Shown: positions 26,663 to 35,312, counted from the first letter of the stretch. The stretch is DNA of 49,422 nucleotides from Bacillaceae bacterium SAS-127 (GCA_002261155.1 NKXN01000005.1:1-49422), one strand, 5' to 3'. Made by a program: numbers and translations. The notes: a model not told the origin generated them from the letters alone.

Positions 26663-26852
26663 AGCTTCAATTCGTGGGGGCTTCATCTCCACGGATGAAG
26701 AGAGGAACAAAGGCTAAAATCGTAACGTCCTGTTGCAGCGCCTTTGTAACCGGCATTGTGCAGGTCCGAACCAATCGGACGTTTACAGGCTGTTGCCCCC
26801 ACCTACATGTCTGCGCTCTTTCTGCGGGAGTCTTACAGCCCGTTAATATGGG
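26659..26852 (-). mobile_element. Repeat element copy A (194 bp)
   Basis: Nearly full copy of the family described at 49208-49418. Its TTCAC end (GTGAA on the + strand, 26659-26663) supplies the stop codon of the MerR gene; the other end reads TTACAGCCCGTTAATATGGG and borders AATAAT. Shared interior blocks include GAGGAACAAAGGCTAAAATC and TTTACAGGCTGTTG. One arm of the large hairpin near the TTTAT-side end is shortened. Two stems carry compensating base changes against copy B: 26764-26768 with 26776-26780, and 26670-26676 with 26690-26696. There is no coding capacity. Confidence 0.87.
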
Positions 26853-26967
26853 AATAATGAAGGTGTGTATTGACCTGTGAGTAACCCCTAGGTTTAAGCT
26901 GAAGGTATTAGTAAATATTGAGCGCTATTATATTTACGAAATACTTAGTTTGAAGAGGGGATTGTAC

Positions 26968-27795
26968 ATGAATAGAGAAAAGCAACTAAACAAACCAGTA
27001 GCAAGTTTTATTGTACTAACCAATATCATTTTTTTGCCACTTTTTTTTATTGTAGGAGCCGTAAGTATGTTAGGATTTCCTGCATGGGTCGTTGATGTAA
27101 TGTTCTGTGTATCAGCTTGGTCCTCAACCTTTGCTTTTGCAGCGTTATTTAAAAAAATCTATCCTGGGCAGAGTTTTATCCAATTTGTGAAAGGTAAATT
27201 CAAGAATCAACTTAAAATGTCTGTGGTTCTTACTTCTATTATGATTCAAATCTTCCTATTTTTAGTGATTTTATTTCTCGTATCTAATAATAGTGAAGTA
27301 GACTCTATTTTTTCTATATCTTCATGGGGAATGTTGATCTATTTCTTTTTTAAAACCTTACTTGCAGGGCCACTAGGAGAAGAATTAGGGTGGAGAGGTT
27401 TCGCTCAAATTGAGCTTCAAAAGAAGCACTCTCCATTAAAAGCTTCGATAATCATAGGATTTTGGTGGGGGATGTGGCATCTACCTATATGGTTTACTTA
27501 CGGGTATCTGGGTATTGATTTAATCAAATTTATTCTATTCTTTATGATTGCAATTATATCTACTAAGATCATCATGACAGCATTTTATAACTTGAATCAG
27601 AATTTAATTATCCCAATCATCATCCACCAATTCTTTAATTTCTTTATTGGCATAATAAATGGAAATTTAATTGACTTAATCATGTATAACGCAATTTTTT
27701 ATTTAGTAGTAGCGGTCTTAATTATCGTTATAAATCCAAAGAAAGTATTGTATGGAAAGGAAGAAATAGACGTTATTGATTATGGTCTTCAGTGA
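26968..27795 (+). CDS. CPBP-family intramembrane protease
   Basis: About 275 residues with 7-8 membrane helices. The three motifs of the CAAX-protease/bacteriocin-processing (CPBP, Abi) family are present: EELGWRGF (glutamate pair and arginine), FWWGMWHLPIW (F-x-x-x-H) and HQFFNFF (H-x-x-x-N/B). Such proteins cleave within the membrane; several act in bacteriocin self-immunity or processing, which is only a family-level hint. ATG 26968 follows AGAGGGGATTGTAC; a TTG at 26950 is less likely. Strongly AT-rich. The TGA stop lies in the terminal GTGAA of repeat copy E, and copy A lies just upstream, so the gene is bracketed by two direct copies. Confidence 0.87.
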   Translation: MNREKQLNKPVASFIVLTNIIFLPLFFIVGAVSMLGFPAWVVDVMFCVSAWSSTFAFAALFKKIYPGQSFIQFVKGKFKNQLKMSVVLTSIMIQIFLFLVILFLVSNNSEVDSIFSISSWGMLIYFFFKTLLAGPLGEELGWRGFAQIELQKKHSPLKASIIIGFWWGMWHLPIWFTYGYLGIDLIKFILFFMIAIISTKIIMTAFYNLNQNLIIPIIIHQFFNFFIGIINGNLIDLIMYNAIFYLVVAVLIIVINPKKVLYGKEEIDVIDYGLQ

Positions 27796-27971
27796 ACAAT
27801 TAAAAAATAGAGAGTAGTACATAATTTAGTGATGAGTTGTACAGCTATACTACGGTCACTATCAGAAGTGCTAGTTGAACAGATCGGGCGTTTACGGGCA
27901 GTTGATCCCCCACCTAAATAGCTTTGCTTCTCTTGCTATTTGGAGGTGGGGGGCTTGCCTGTTAATGCGGG
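27792..27971 (-). mobile_element. Repeat element copy E (about 180 bp, half degenerate)
   Basis: The right half (27877-27971) clearly belongs to the family: GATCGGGCGTTTACGGGC, GTTGATCCCCCACCT, and an end TTAATGCGGG bordering ATAAA. It holds a strong hairpin, CCCCCACCT plus AAATAGC against GCTATTT plus GGAGGTGGGGG. The left half (27797-27876) is not recognisable, but GTGAA at 27792-27796 matches the family end and contains the CPBP stop codon, so I take that as the boundary. Confidence 0.7.
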
Positions 27972-27996
27972 ATAAATAAATCGATTACATGAAATA

Positions 27997-28035
27997 AGAG
28001 CATGTTTTGATCAATCTTTTTTCAAAATATGCTCT
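27997..28035. terminator. Hairpin between copy E and the exporter gene
   Basis: AGAGCATGTTTTGA pairs with TCAAAATATGCTCT around a T-rich loop (one mismatch). Together with copy E this accounts for the gap 27796-28087. Confidence 0.6.
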
Positions 28036-28087
28036 GTAGACTTATTTTTGTATCAAGGTTATTAGTAATAATTTAATTAAGCTGTAT

Positions 28088-29293
28088 TTAGTTATTTTCC
28101 ACTGGCGACTCTATTTTTAACCGTTTAAATCTCATATAAAAGAATGCCGTCATTGCAAATGAGAATAGACCGAAGATGACTACCATATGTTCAAGGCCGA
28201 TTGTGTCCAATAGAAATCCTGTCATTAATAAAACGACTTGAAAAATGACCCGTTCGAGCATACCGCGGAAGGAAAAGAACCTGCCGTGGAAGTCCTTTGG
28301 AACCCTTGTTTGGAAAATGGTTGCAGAGGTTGGGAAGAAGCATCCAACAGCAAAACCAAACAGAATAAAGGCCAAAACGGATAGAAAGGGGACATGGGCA
28401 AAGTACAGTAACATTTGCGATAACCCGATGATAAATGAAAAGACAAATAGAATCATATAGGGTGACAGCTTCTGGCTAATTTGTTTCACGAAAAACGCTC
28501 CGAGCATAAAGGCAATGCCTTCCGCTGTATAAATCCAGCTTTTAATCGTAGAGCTATTTTGGATCTCGCTAATATTAATCACCATCAAATTAAAGCCACC
28601 AATAAATAAGAGCGGAACGAGCGTTAAAATAAGAGTCATAAAGACCAGAGGAAGTCCTTTAATGACGGGAAATACGTCTTTAAAGCCGGCTCCTGTTGTC
28701 TGTTCTTTTTTGACACTACCTTGTTCCACTTCCGATTCGTCTAATGTTAAAAGGAAAGTTAATGAAAATAATAATAAATAAGCAATGAGTGAAATGATAT
28801 ATACCATTGAAAGCGACATAATCGCTAATAAAATTCCGGCTACGGCTGTCCCCATAATTCTCGAAAGGGTCGATACATTCATATACACCCCGTTCAGTCG
28901 TAACAAGTCCTTTTCTTCTACGACTAAAGGGATAGCAGCCTGTAGTGCGGGGAAGAAGAAAGCAGCGGAAATTTGGGCGCAAATTAAAAAGGTGATCATC
29001 CACCAGACCGAGCCGGTTTCAATCGCAATCAACATGAAAATGACGCTAATCGTACGAACAAATCCGGAAACAAGCATCACTGTTTTTTTGCTAATTTGAT
29101 CGGTGACTTTGCCAGCTAGCGGTCCAACTGCAATTCCAGCAAGAAGACCAACAGCTAAAATAATAGATTTTAAGAAATCAGAAGGTACTTTCTCTTGCAT
29201 AAATTCAAGATTCCCAATAATACCAAGCCACAGACCTAAGCCTGCTACAAACTCACCACATAATAAAATCCAAACATTTTTATTTTTCCACAT
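28088..29293 (-). CDS. MFS exporter under a Fur box
   Basis: Major facilitator protein of 401 residues with 12 helices, of the DHA3/macrolide-efflux-like group: AGLAVGPLAGKVTDQISKK is the loop 2-3 signature region, and the second half repeats with PYMILFVFSF and GFAVGCFFPTSATIFQTRVP. A Fur box (29365-29379) lies about 75 bases before its start, with a possible TTTTCA-17-TATATT promoter. In Bacillus subtilis a Fur-controlled MFS protein, YmfD, exports bacillibactin, so siderophore export is a reasonable but untested role. No siderophore synthesis genes are present in this window. GTGAGGA precedes the ATG. Confidence 0.85.
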   Translation of the reverse strand: MWKNKNVWILLCGEFVAGLGLWLGIIGNLEFMQEKVPSDFLKSIILAVGLLAGIAVGPLAGKVTDQISKKTVMLVSGFVRTISVIFMLIAIETGSVWWMITFLICAQISAAFFFPALQAAIPLVVEEKDLLRLNGVYMNVSTLSRIMGTAVAGILLAIMSLSMVYIISLIAYLLLFSLTFLLTLDESEVEQGSVKKEQTTGAGFKDVFPVIKGLPLVFMTLILTLVPLLFIGGFNLMVINISEIQNSSTIKSWIYTAEGIAFMLGAFFVKQISQKLSPYMILFVFSFIIGLSQMLLYFAHVPFLSVLAFILFGFAVGCFFPTSATIFQTRVPKDFHGRFFSFRGMLERVIFQVVLLMTGFLLDTIGLEHMVVIFGLFSFAMTAFFYMRFKRLKIESPVENN

Positions 29294-29364
29294 AGTGATG
29301 TCCTCACGTTCTGCATATATTCTTTTGTCTATCTAAATATACTATATAACCCATTTGTTGAAAA

Positions 29365-29379
29365 TGATTATTATTATCA
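29365..29379. promoter_or_regulatory. Fur box 3, before the MFS exporter
   Basis: TGATTATTATTATCA matches 13 of 14 defined consensus bases. It lies between the exporter start and the end of the upstream LysR gene on the same strand, overlapping a likely -35 region. Confidence 0.82.
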
Positions 29380-30297
29380 AATTATATATCCCTCAAAATT
29401 TATATTTTGTAATTCAATTTTAAACTTTTCTAAAAATTTTTCATATATAGGAGGAAGCGGTCGTCCCTTGTGCTGAATGACCCCGAACTGTATTTGTGGT
29501 ATGTCTACATTGTCTACATAAGTACTTATGTTTTCGCCGTTTAATAGAGTAGGTTCGTATTTTAAAGAGTGCTCAAGGGCAAGAGTGACGACAAGATCGC
29601 GGTTCAAAGCTATGCGGATGGCGTCTATATTATTAGTTTTAAATAGTATTTGGAGATCACCGTATTTTTCTTCTATTTTTTTTACAAACCAGAGGAGCGT
29701 CTCATCGTTATAAATGACTAATGTTTGATGAACTATTTGATCTAGGGTTAAAGTTTTGATTCGTGTCAAAGGGGAATTTTTGTTGATGCAAATTTTTACT
29801 CGTCCATGTATATAGTGTTGAAAGGTTAACTCTTTGTGGTGTAGTTGATTTTCATAGACATTGATTAGACCGATAAGAAATTGATTGTTTAGTAGGTCTT
29901 GTACAATTTCTTGCGATCCTTTTTCGATTATTTCTATATTAATATTGGGATAATTCTCTTTTAAGCTTGTTAATACTTTTACTAAAATAGGCATAATTCC
30001 AGGGATCGAAGCAATTTTTAATTCGCCGCTTAGTGGTTGATTCCATTGATTGGCCTCTGTTTTTAATTCTTGATACTGGAAGATGACATCGTTTGCTTTT
30101 TGGATAATCTTTTGACCGAATAATGTTAACTCAACTCCTTTTCTTGATCGAACAAAGATCATATGACCTAATTCGGCTTCAACAGATGAAATCGCTTGGC
30201 TCAAAGCAGATTGAGTAACATGTAATTTTTCAGCAGCGAGTGTAATCGATCCCCACTTTGCGACCTCTAATATGTATTGAAGTCTATCAATCTTCAT
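29377..30297 (-). CDS. LysR-family transcriptional regulator
   Basis: About 306 residues. Winged helix at the N-terminus (KWGSITLAAEKLHVTQSALS), then a two-lobed effector domain with SGELKIASIPGIMPILVKVL. ATG 30297 follows GGAGGGGAAGC by 8 bases; an ATG at 30315 is upstream of that site. Divergent from a cupin gene across a 125 bp AT-rich gap that contains a perfect 17-base palindrome (30354-30370), a plausible operator. Likely regulates the cupin gene; ligand unknown. Its stop overlaps the end of Fur box 3. Confidence 0.85.
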   Translation of the reverse strand: MKIDRLQYILEVAKWGSITLAAEKLHVTQSALSQAISSVEAELGHMIFVRSRKGVELTLFGQKIIQKANDVIFQYQELKTEANQWNQPLSGELKIASIPGIMPILVKVLTSLKENYPNINIEIIEKGSQEIVQDLLNNQFLIGLINVYENQLHHKELTFQHYIHGRVKICINKNSPLTRIKTLTLDQIVHQTLVIYNDETLLWFVKKIEEKYGDLQILFKTNNIDAIRIALNRDLVVTLALEHSLKYEPTLLNGENISTYVDNVDIPQIQFGVIQHKGRPLPPIYEKFLEKFKIELQNINFEGYII

Positions 30298-30353
30298 ACA
30301 TGCTTCCCCTCCCATTAGAAAAATTTAAGGAACGATTAAAAACATTAATTTTA

Positions 30354-30370
30354 CTTAATTATAAATTAAG
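30354..30370. promoter_or_regulatory. Palindrome in the LysR-cupin gap
   Basis: CTTAATT, ATA, AATTAAG: perfect arms of 7 with a 3-base centre, in the divergent gap. Consistent with a LysR-type operator, though AT-rich palindromes arise easily. Confidence 0.45.
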
Positions 30371-30422
30371 TTTACAATATTTTTAATATTAAGAAAATTA
30401 AAACGAAAGAGGGATGAGAGAA

Positions 30423-30905
30423 ATGAGCAAAGCAATTAGCAAGCAAGCAGAAGGGGTATTAGATGCGAACTATGTAGAGGTAGACAAATTACCTTGGGTT
30501 CCGTTTTTTGGTACCGAAGTGAAGCTATGCAAAGTTAACCCGATTTCTGGACAATTCATCGCTTTGATGAAAGCGCCTTCAGGGGTTGCGCTCCCTCCTC
30601 ACGTTCATCATGGTATTGTGATTGTTTATACAGTACAAGGGAAGTGGAAATACGTGGAGCATGATTGGGTAGCGAGCCAAGGAGATATTATTTATGAACC
30701 AGCAGCCTCTTTGCATACGTTTTTAGCTGTACCTGATCAAGAGGAAGATGCTATTTTAATGAATGTTATTGAAGGGGCATTAGAGTTTCGTGGTGAAAAT
30801 GATGAAATTACTTATATGCTCAATTGGCGTGAAGCGTTGCAACTTTATTACAATTATTGTGAGGAGAATAGTATAGAGATTCTCAACATTGGACAAATGA
30901 AATAG
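30423..30905 (+). CDS. Cupin protein, 2,4'-dihydroxyacetophenone dioxygenase-like
   Basis: About 160 residues, one cupin barrel. Metal-binding residues are visible in PPHVHHGIVIVYTVQGKWKY (histidines) and in EPAASLHTF. The phrase set YVEHDWVASQGDIIYEPA recalls proteins annotated as 2,4'-dihydroxyacetophenone dioxygenases or ChrR-like cupins, non-haem iron enzymes that cleave C-C bonds in aromatic ketones; the substrate here is not known. ATG 30423 follows GAGGGA by 9 bases. Divergent from a LysR gene, probably its regulator. A terminator follows. Confidence 0.78.
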   Translation: MSKAISKQAEGVLDANYVEVDKLPWVPFFGTEVKLCKVNPISGQFIALMKAPSGVALPPHVHHGIVIVYTVQGKWKYVEHDWVASQGDIIYEPAASLHTFLAVPDQEEDAILMNVIEGALEFRGENDEITYMLNWREALQLYYNYCEENSIEILNIGQMK

Positions 30906-30927
30906 ATAAAAGCTGTATACGTAAAGA

Positions 30928-30975
30928 AAGTGGATGAGCCTAAGAAATATAATGGGCAGCATCCACTTTTTTTGT
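30928..30975 (+). terminator. Terminator of the cupin gene
   Basis: AAAGTGGATG and CATCCACTTT flank a 24-base loop, followed by a run of Ts. Confidence 0.82.
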
Positions 30976-31061
30976 TGAATAATGTCGAAAAAAAGGCGTG
31001 GTTTTGTTATAGAATAGATACATAGTATTTTATACTTATAAAAAGGAGCCAAGGGGGTGCA

Positions 31062-32138
31062 ATGATGAAAGATCTTGTGTTTCATGCGTCACTGATTATA
31101 TCCTATTTATTTATTGTCGGGTTTCTAGTAGGACGAAGAGATAAGAAGCAATATTCACCGTTGCTGCAGCAATTATTTATAGGCAATGGAACGGGTCTTA
31201 TGGGGATAGTTCTTATGTATTATTCTATTCATATTTCTAATGATATTATCATTGATTTGCGCCATCTTTTTATTGTCATTGCAGCCTTGTTTGGTGGACC
31301 TATTTCAGCGATTTGGGCGAGTGTGATTATTGCTATTGGTCGGATGCTGTTGTTCGATATGAGTGAGGCAGCGATTGTAGCTTCGGTCAACATATTATTA
31401 GTAGGTATCGTGCTAGGAATCATGTCTAAATGGAGATGGAAGAACATATATGTGGAAGGCTTGATGATGAATGTGACGGCTCTATTTATGATCTTCTTAA
31501 CTATTTATTATTTATCGGACGTATCTAATGCTTTACAGATTATGATCTATCATTCTAGCATTTCTATTCCTGTCGGCTTATTAATTATTGCTCTTAGCCT
31601 GTATTTAAATCGATATAATGACATGGTGCAAAACATGAAGAAAGAAAACAAAATGGATTATTTGACAGGATTAAATAATGTGCGCCAATTTGATCTAGCG
31701 ATGAATCAATTTAAGACGGAAGGTATAGCAAAGGGTGAAAGATTAGCTGTTTTATTCATAGATATTGATTTCTTCAAAAAAGTAAACGATACGTACGGTC
31801 ATGCAGCTGGAGATGAGGTTCTCAAACGATTATCCATTATTTTACAAGAAAATGCTCGGTCATTTGATCGAGTGTACCGTAATGGTGGGGAAGAATTCTC
31901 TGTCTTGCTTCTAGACTGCCCGTTATTTCAAGCAAGAGAAATTGCAGAAAGAATTCGTTTAGCCGTAGAAAGAACTCCATTTATCTTACCTGACCAATCT
32001 AGTATTTTTATTACTATCTCTATCGGGTTATCTAATTATCCAGAAACCACTACCGATATTGATTATCTTATTAAACAAGCAGATGAAGCTTTGTATGAAG
32101 CGAAACAGGCTGGACGAAATCGAGTATGCGCGTCTTAA
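31062..32138 (+). CDS. Membrane-bound diguanylate cyclase (GGDEF)
   Basis: A 358-residue protein making cyclic di-GMP. Residues 5-185 form six helices of the 5TM-5TMR LYT type, also seen in LytS kinases (LFGGPISAIWASVIIAIGR). The catalytic domain (195-355) starts DYLTGLNN, has the metal aspartate in FIDIDFFKKVND and the active loop GGEEF (275-279). RxxD (266-269) five residues before GGEEF is the product-inhibition site, so feedback control is likely intact. AAGGGGGTG precedes ATG 31062/31065. It stands alone between terminators; no c-di-GMP receptor is nearby. The signal is unknown. Confidence 0.93.
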   Translation: MMKDLVFHASLIISYLFIVGFLVGRRDKKQYSPLLQQLFIGNGTGLMGIVLMYYSIHISNDIIIDLRHLFIVIAALFGGPISAIWASVIIAIGRMLLFDMSEAAIVASVNILLVGIVLGIMSKWRWKNIYVEGLMMNVTALFMIFLTIYYLSDVSNALQIMIYHSSISIPVGLLIIALSLYLNRYNDMVQNMKKENKMDYLTGLNNVRQFDLAMNQFKTEGIAKGERLAVLFIDIDFFKKVNDTYGHAAGDEVLKRLSIILQENARSFDRVYRNGGEEFSVLLLDCPLFQAREIAERIRLAVERTPFILPDQSSIFITISIGLSNYPETTTDIDYLIKQADEALYEAKQAGRNRVCAS

Positions 32139-32149
32139 TCTGTTAAAAC

Positions 32150-32198
32150 AAAAAGTCATTTGAATCTTTGATTTGCTCAGGATTCAAATGACTTTTTT
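32150..32198. terminator. Bidirectional terminator
   Basis: AAAAAGTCATTTGAATC (32150-32166) and GATTCAAATGACTTTTTT (32181-32198) pair perfectly, serving the cyclase gene and the convergent siderophore permease operon. Confidence 0.92.
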
Positions 32199-32206
32199 AG
32201 CTGTTT

Positions 32207-33214
32207 TTATTTTTTCAATAATAAATACATGAAATATGGTGCGCCAATGAGGGCAACGATGATTCCGGCTGGTAAGCCATCAGGGTCGACTATATTGCGT
32301 CCAATGGTGTCAGCTAATAATAGTAGCCATGCTCCGATGAGAATTGCTATTGGCAAGAATAATTGATTTCGAGGCCCTACTAGAGCTTTTGCCATATGGG
32401 GAGCCATCAACCCGATGAAAGCAATGCCTCCAGTAACTGAAACGGCAGATGCAGCGAGAGCCACTGCGGTGAAAAGCAAGACGACTCGCTCTTTTTTTAT
32501 TGATAAGCCAACGCCCACAGCTACAGGTTCATTGAGGGCGAGGATATTTAAACGATTGGCTTTGTATAACGCAAAAGGAATGAGAATGATAAGCCATGGA
32601 ACAATCGCCCAAATAAATGGCCAATCTGTTCCCCAAATGTTTCCGGCTAGCCAATTAGCGATAAAATCTACTTTCGTACGCTCAGCAGATGAAATAAGGA
32701 CAATCATTGCCCCAGATAGCGCCATTGAAAATCCGACCCCAACTAGCACGAGCTTGACGGGTTGAAGGCCGTCATTTTTACTGTAAGAAAACAAGGAAAT
32801 GAAACAGGCAGTCAGGATTGCACCAGCAAAAGCAACAGCAGGCAATAAATAAACAAATGAACCGGCATCAAGAGGGAAGAACAAAAAGAAAACGGCGATA
32901 GCAACCCCTGCTCCAGAGTTAATACCGATAATGCCAGGATCAGCTAAATCATTTCGGGTAATTCCTTGTAAAATCGCCCCAGATAACGCAAGGGCCATCC
33001 CTGCTAATAAAGTAATGATAATACGAGGCAATCGAACGGAGAAAATAATAAATTCCTCTTTAAATGTCCCTTGTCCGAGCAACGTGGGGATTAGTCTGTC
33101 AAAAGAGACAGAGGAGTAGCCCATTCCCATGCTGAGGACCATAGTGGCGGTGATAAATAGCAATAACAAACTTAATAGCAGTCGCTGTTTTTTAATAATT
33201 GTTGGATGAATCAT
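32207..33214 (-). CDS. Iron-siderophore permease (FecCD), second subunit of locus 2
   Basis: Membrane protein of 335 residues. FecCD signatures: VRLPRIITLLAGMALALSG, ILQGITRNDLADPGIIG, GGIAFIGLMAPHMAKALVG. It pairs with the permease before it; the start overlaps that gene's end by 4 bases (ATGA), indicating coupled translation. Last gene of a set transcribed leftward: ATPase, lipoprotein, permease, permease. Fhu-type (hydroxamate) transport is the closest remembered match, being similar to FhuG, but the ligand is not proven. Confidence 0.9.
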   Translation of the reverse strand: MIHPTIIKKQRLLLSLLLLFITATMVLSMGMGYSSVSFDRLIPTLLGQGTFKEEFIIFSVRLPRIIITLLAGMALALSGAILQGITRNDLADPGIIGINSGAGVAIAVFFLFFPLDAGSFVYLLPAVAFAGAILTACFISLFSYSKNDGLQPVKLVLVGVGFSMALSGAMIVLISSAERTKVDFIANWLAGNIWGTDWPFIWAIVPWLIILIPFALYKANRLNILALNEPVAVGVGLSIKKERVVLLFTAVALAASAVSVTGGIAFIGLMAPHMAKALVGPRNQLFLPIAILIGAWLLLLADTIGRNIVDPDGLPAGIIVALIGAPYFMYLLLKK

Positions 33215-34218
33215 GAGAAAATTTTCCCTCCTTTATGCACAATGAAAAGGAAGAAAGGTAAGCCCATCATTGCGACAATGGCTGCTACCGGTGTTTCATA
33301 TGGTGCGTTGATCGTGCGACCTAACGTATCAGCTAATAGCATGAATGTCGCACCGATGACGGCTGACATCGGAATGATGAAACGATAATCGGTGCCGACG
33401 ATTGCCCGGACAATATGTGGGATCATCAAGCCGATAAAGGCCATGTTTCCGACAAGAGCCACGGCAGCTCCAGTCAATAAAATGATCATGATAAATAAAA
33501 TGATTTTGATTTGCATTGTTTTTTGCCCTAATCCTACAGCCACTTCCTCATTTAAGCTGAGAATGGTTAGCTGTCTAGAAAGCAAGAGCGTAATGAGTAA
33601 ACCGATGCCGATAAATGGAACAATCATTTGAAGCTGATTCCATGAAGTGCCGATTAATCCTCCTGCTGTCCACATCGATACATCTTTAGAGATTTTAAAA
33701 TAGATACCAATACCTTCTGCAATTGCGTAGAGGAAGGCCGATACGGCGGCTCCAGCTAAGACGATACGTAGCGGAGAGAATCCGCCTTTTTTGATTGCTC
33801 CAATCCCGAATACCATCATCGATCCAACAGCCGCTCCGATAAAGCAGGCTATCATGATGATGTAATAATTAGCTGTAGGTATGAGTGCGACTGTTAAAGC
33901 GAGTGCTGCATTAGCTCCGGCTGTTAGTCCAAGTAAACCTGGATCAGCTAAAGGGTTTCGCGTTACCCCTTGCATAATCGCTCCAGAAACAGCAAGAGAT
34001 ATGCCAACTAATATCGCTCCAATTTCCCGTGGTAAACGGATTTCGCGAATTAAAGAAATTTTTTCCCCTTTGACTTCAGAAGTAAGGGCAAGCCAGACGT
34101 CTTTGACAGTTGTATCTGCTGCGCCAAATACGCAAGCAACGATAAACATACATAAAAACAAAAAGATCGCGGCGATTAGCTTATATAAAAATGGAATAGT
34201 GCGTGAACCTGCTTTCAT
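33211..34218 (-). CDS. Iron-siderophore permease (FecCD), first subunit of locus 2
   Basis: Membrane protein of 335 residues with the family signatures IRLPREIGAILVGISLAVSG, IMQGVTRNPLADPGLLG and GNMAFIGLMIPHIVRAIVG. It lies 176 bases after the lipoprotein gene; that gap contains a strong terminator (34341-34386), so this gene needs read-through or its own promoter, and no Fur box is seen in the gap. Similar to FhuB. Confidence 0.9.
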   Translation of the reverse strand: MKAGSRTIPFLYKLIAAIFLFLCMFIVACVFGAADTTVKDVWLALTSEVKGEKISLIREIRLPREIGAILVGISLAVSGAIMQGVTRNPLADPGLLGLTAGANAALALTVALIPTANYYIIMIACFIGAAVGSMMVFGIGAIKKGGFSPLRIVLAGAAVSAFLYAIAEGIGIYFKISKDVSMWTAGGLIGTSWNQLQMIVPFIGIGLLITLLLSRQLTILSLNEEVAVGLGQKTMQIKIILFIMIILLTGAAVALVGNMAFIGLMIPHIVRAIVGTDYRFIIPMSAVIGATFMLLADTLGRTINAPYETPVAAIVAMMGLPFFLFIVHKGGKIFS

Positions 34219-34340
34219 TGTTTGTCTCTCTTCTTTCTGTTAGTGAAATAAAGGAAAGTTTGTTGCCTAATTCGACATAATTTATGCCTGATTTTCTCAA
34301 AATACCGACTAAAAAGGGCGATTTCATGCCTGATGATAGA

Positions 34341-34386
34341 AAAAAGGGCGTCTATAAGCTGAACAATTGACTTATAGACGCCTTTT
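34341..34386 (-). terminator. Intercistronic terminator between lipoprotein and permease genes
   Basis: On the minus strand GGCGTCTATAAG pairs with CTTATAGACGCC, followed by six Ts. It separates the ATPase-lipoprotein pair from the permease pair and would make permease mRNA scarcer. From 34219 to 34340 I see no clear promoter. Confidence 0.82.
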
Positions 34387-34394
34387 GAATGTAG

Positions 34395-35312
34395 TTACTT
34401 GCCGAGGAAGCTTTGCTTAAAGAAATCTAACTGGAAATCTAAAGTTAATGGGTCGTTAAAGTAAAATTCTTTTGCATTGACTTCAAATAACTGCTTGTTC
34501 TTCACGGCAGGAATGTTTTTATATGTGTCAGTTTCTTGGAATGAATTATCTGCGTCGCTATTTTTACTCAAAATGACATAGTCTCCAGCAAATTCAGGGA
34601 GCACTTCTAAAGATAAAGCATAATAGCCGTCTTTTAGCGCCATTTCCTTTACTTTGTCAGGCATGTTTAATTTCATTGCTTGGTAAAGAATTTCTGTGCC
34701 ACGTCCCCAGTTGTCGCCGAATACGTAAATTTGTTTGTCGAACTTTTCGATGACAGAAACGGTTGCGTCTTCACCGATTTTCGCTTTAATTTCTTCTCCT
34801 GCTTTTTGGGCACGAGCTTTAAAATCATCCACCCAAGTTTGAGCTTCTTTTTCTTTGTTTAATAGTTTTCCAATTTCGATATGCTGAGTTAAATAATCTA
34901 CTTTTCCGTATGTGTAAGTGACAGTAGGGGCAATTTCTTTTAATTTATCCGCATTTTTAATGGATGATAAACCGATAATTAAGTCTGGATTTAGTTCAAT
35001 AATCTTTTCTAAGTTTTCATCGGATACTTCTTCTACATCTTTTAATTTGCTTTCAAATTTAGGATTCATTTTTGACCATGAGTCAACACCAACAAGGTTG
35101 ACATCTAAAGCCATGACGTTACCCACAAATGATGACAGAACGACGACGCGTTCAGGGTTTGCGGGTACTTCTACTGGACCATTTTCAGATTCATAAGTGA
35201 TCGTTTCTAGCTCTTTCTTCTCTGATTTACTTGTTTTTTCTTCTGGTTGGCTACTGCAAGCACTAACCGTAAAGGCGAGTAGCAGCAAGATCGGCAATAG
35301 CAGCTTTTTCAT
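34395..35312 (-). CDS. Iron-siderophore binding lipoprotein of locus 2
   Basis: A 305-residue FhuD/YxeB-like binding protein. Signal peptide with lipobox VSAC (C19 lipidated), lysine/glutamate linker, then the two-lobe fold: VPANPERVVVLSSFVGNVMALD, ENLEKIIELNPDLIIGLS, EIAPTVTYTYGK and YVILSKNSD. AAGGAGAACGAAT precedes the ATG. Its first 50 bases overlap the end of the ATPase gene, an unusually long overlap for such an operon. In Bacillus subtilis YxeB binds ferrioxamine; hydroxamate binding here is a family-based guess. Confidence 0.9.
   Translation of the reverse strand: MKKLLLPILLLLAFTVSACSSQPEEKTSKSEKKELETITYESENGPVEVPANPERVVVLSSFVGNVMALDVNLVGVDSWSKMNPKFESKLKDVEEVSDENLEKIIELNPDLIIGLSSIKNADKLKEIAPTVTYTYGKVDYLTQHIEIGKLLNKEKEAQTWVDDFKARAQKAGEEIKAKIGEDATVSVIEKFDKQIYVFGDNWGRGTEILYQAMKLNMPDKVKEMALKDGYYALSLEVLPEFAGDYVILSKNSDADNSFQETDTYKNIPAVKNKQLFEVNAKEFYFNDPLTLDFQLDFFKQSFLGK

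Noticed and set aside
26654-26858. TTTAT target duplication around repeat copies
   Set aside because: Copy A has ATAAA on one side and ATAAT on the other, but C, D and E show no matching bases on the gene side, so no consistent duplication.
26659-26880. 73-codon reading frame inside repeat copy A
   Set aside because: It runs through the repeat, has no ribosome binding site, and is not kept in the other copies (B, C, E carry breaks and length changes).
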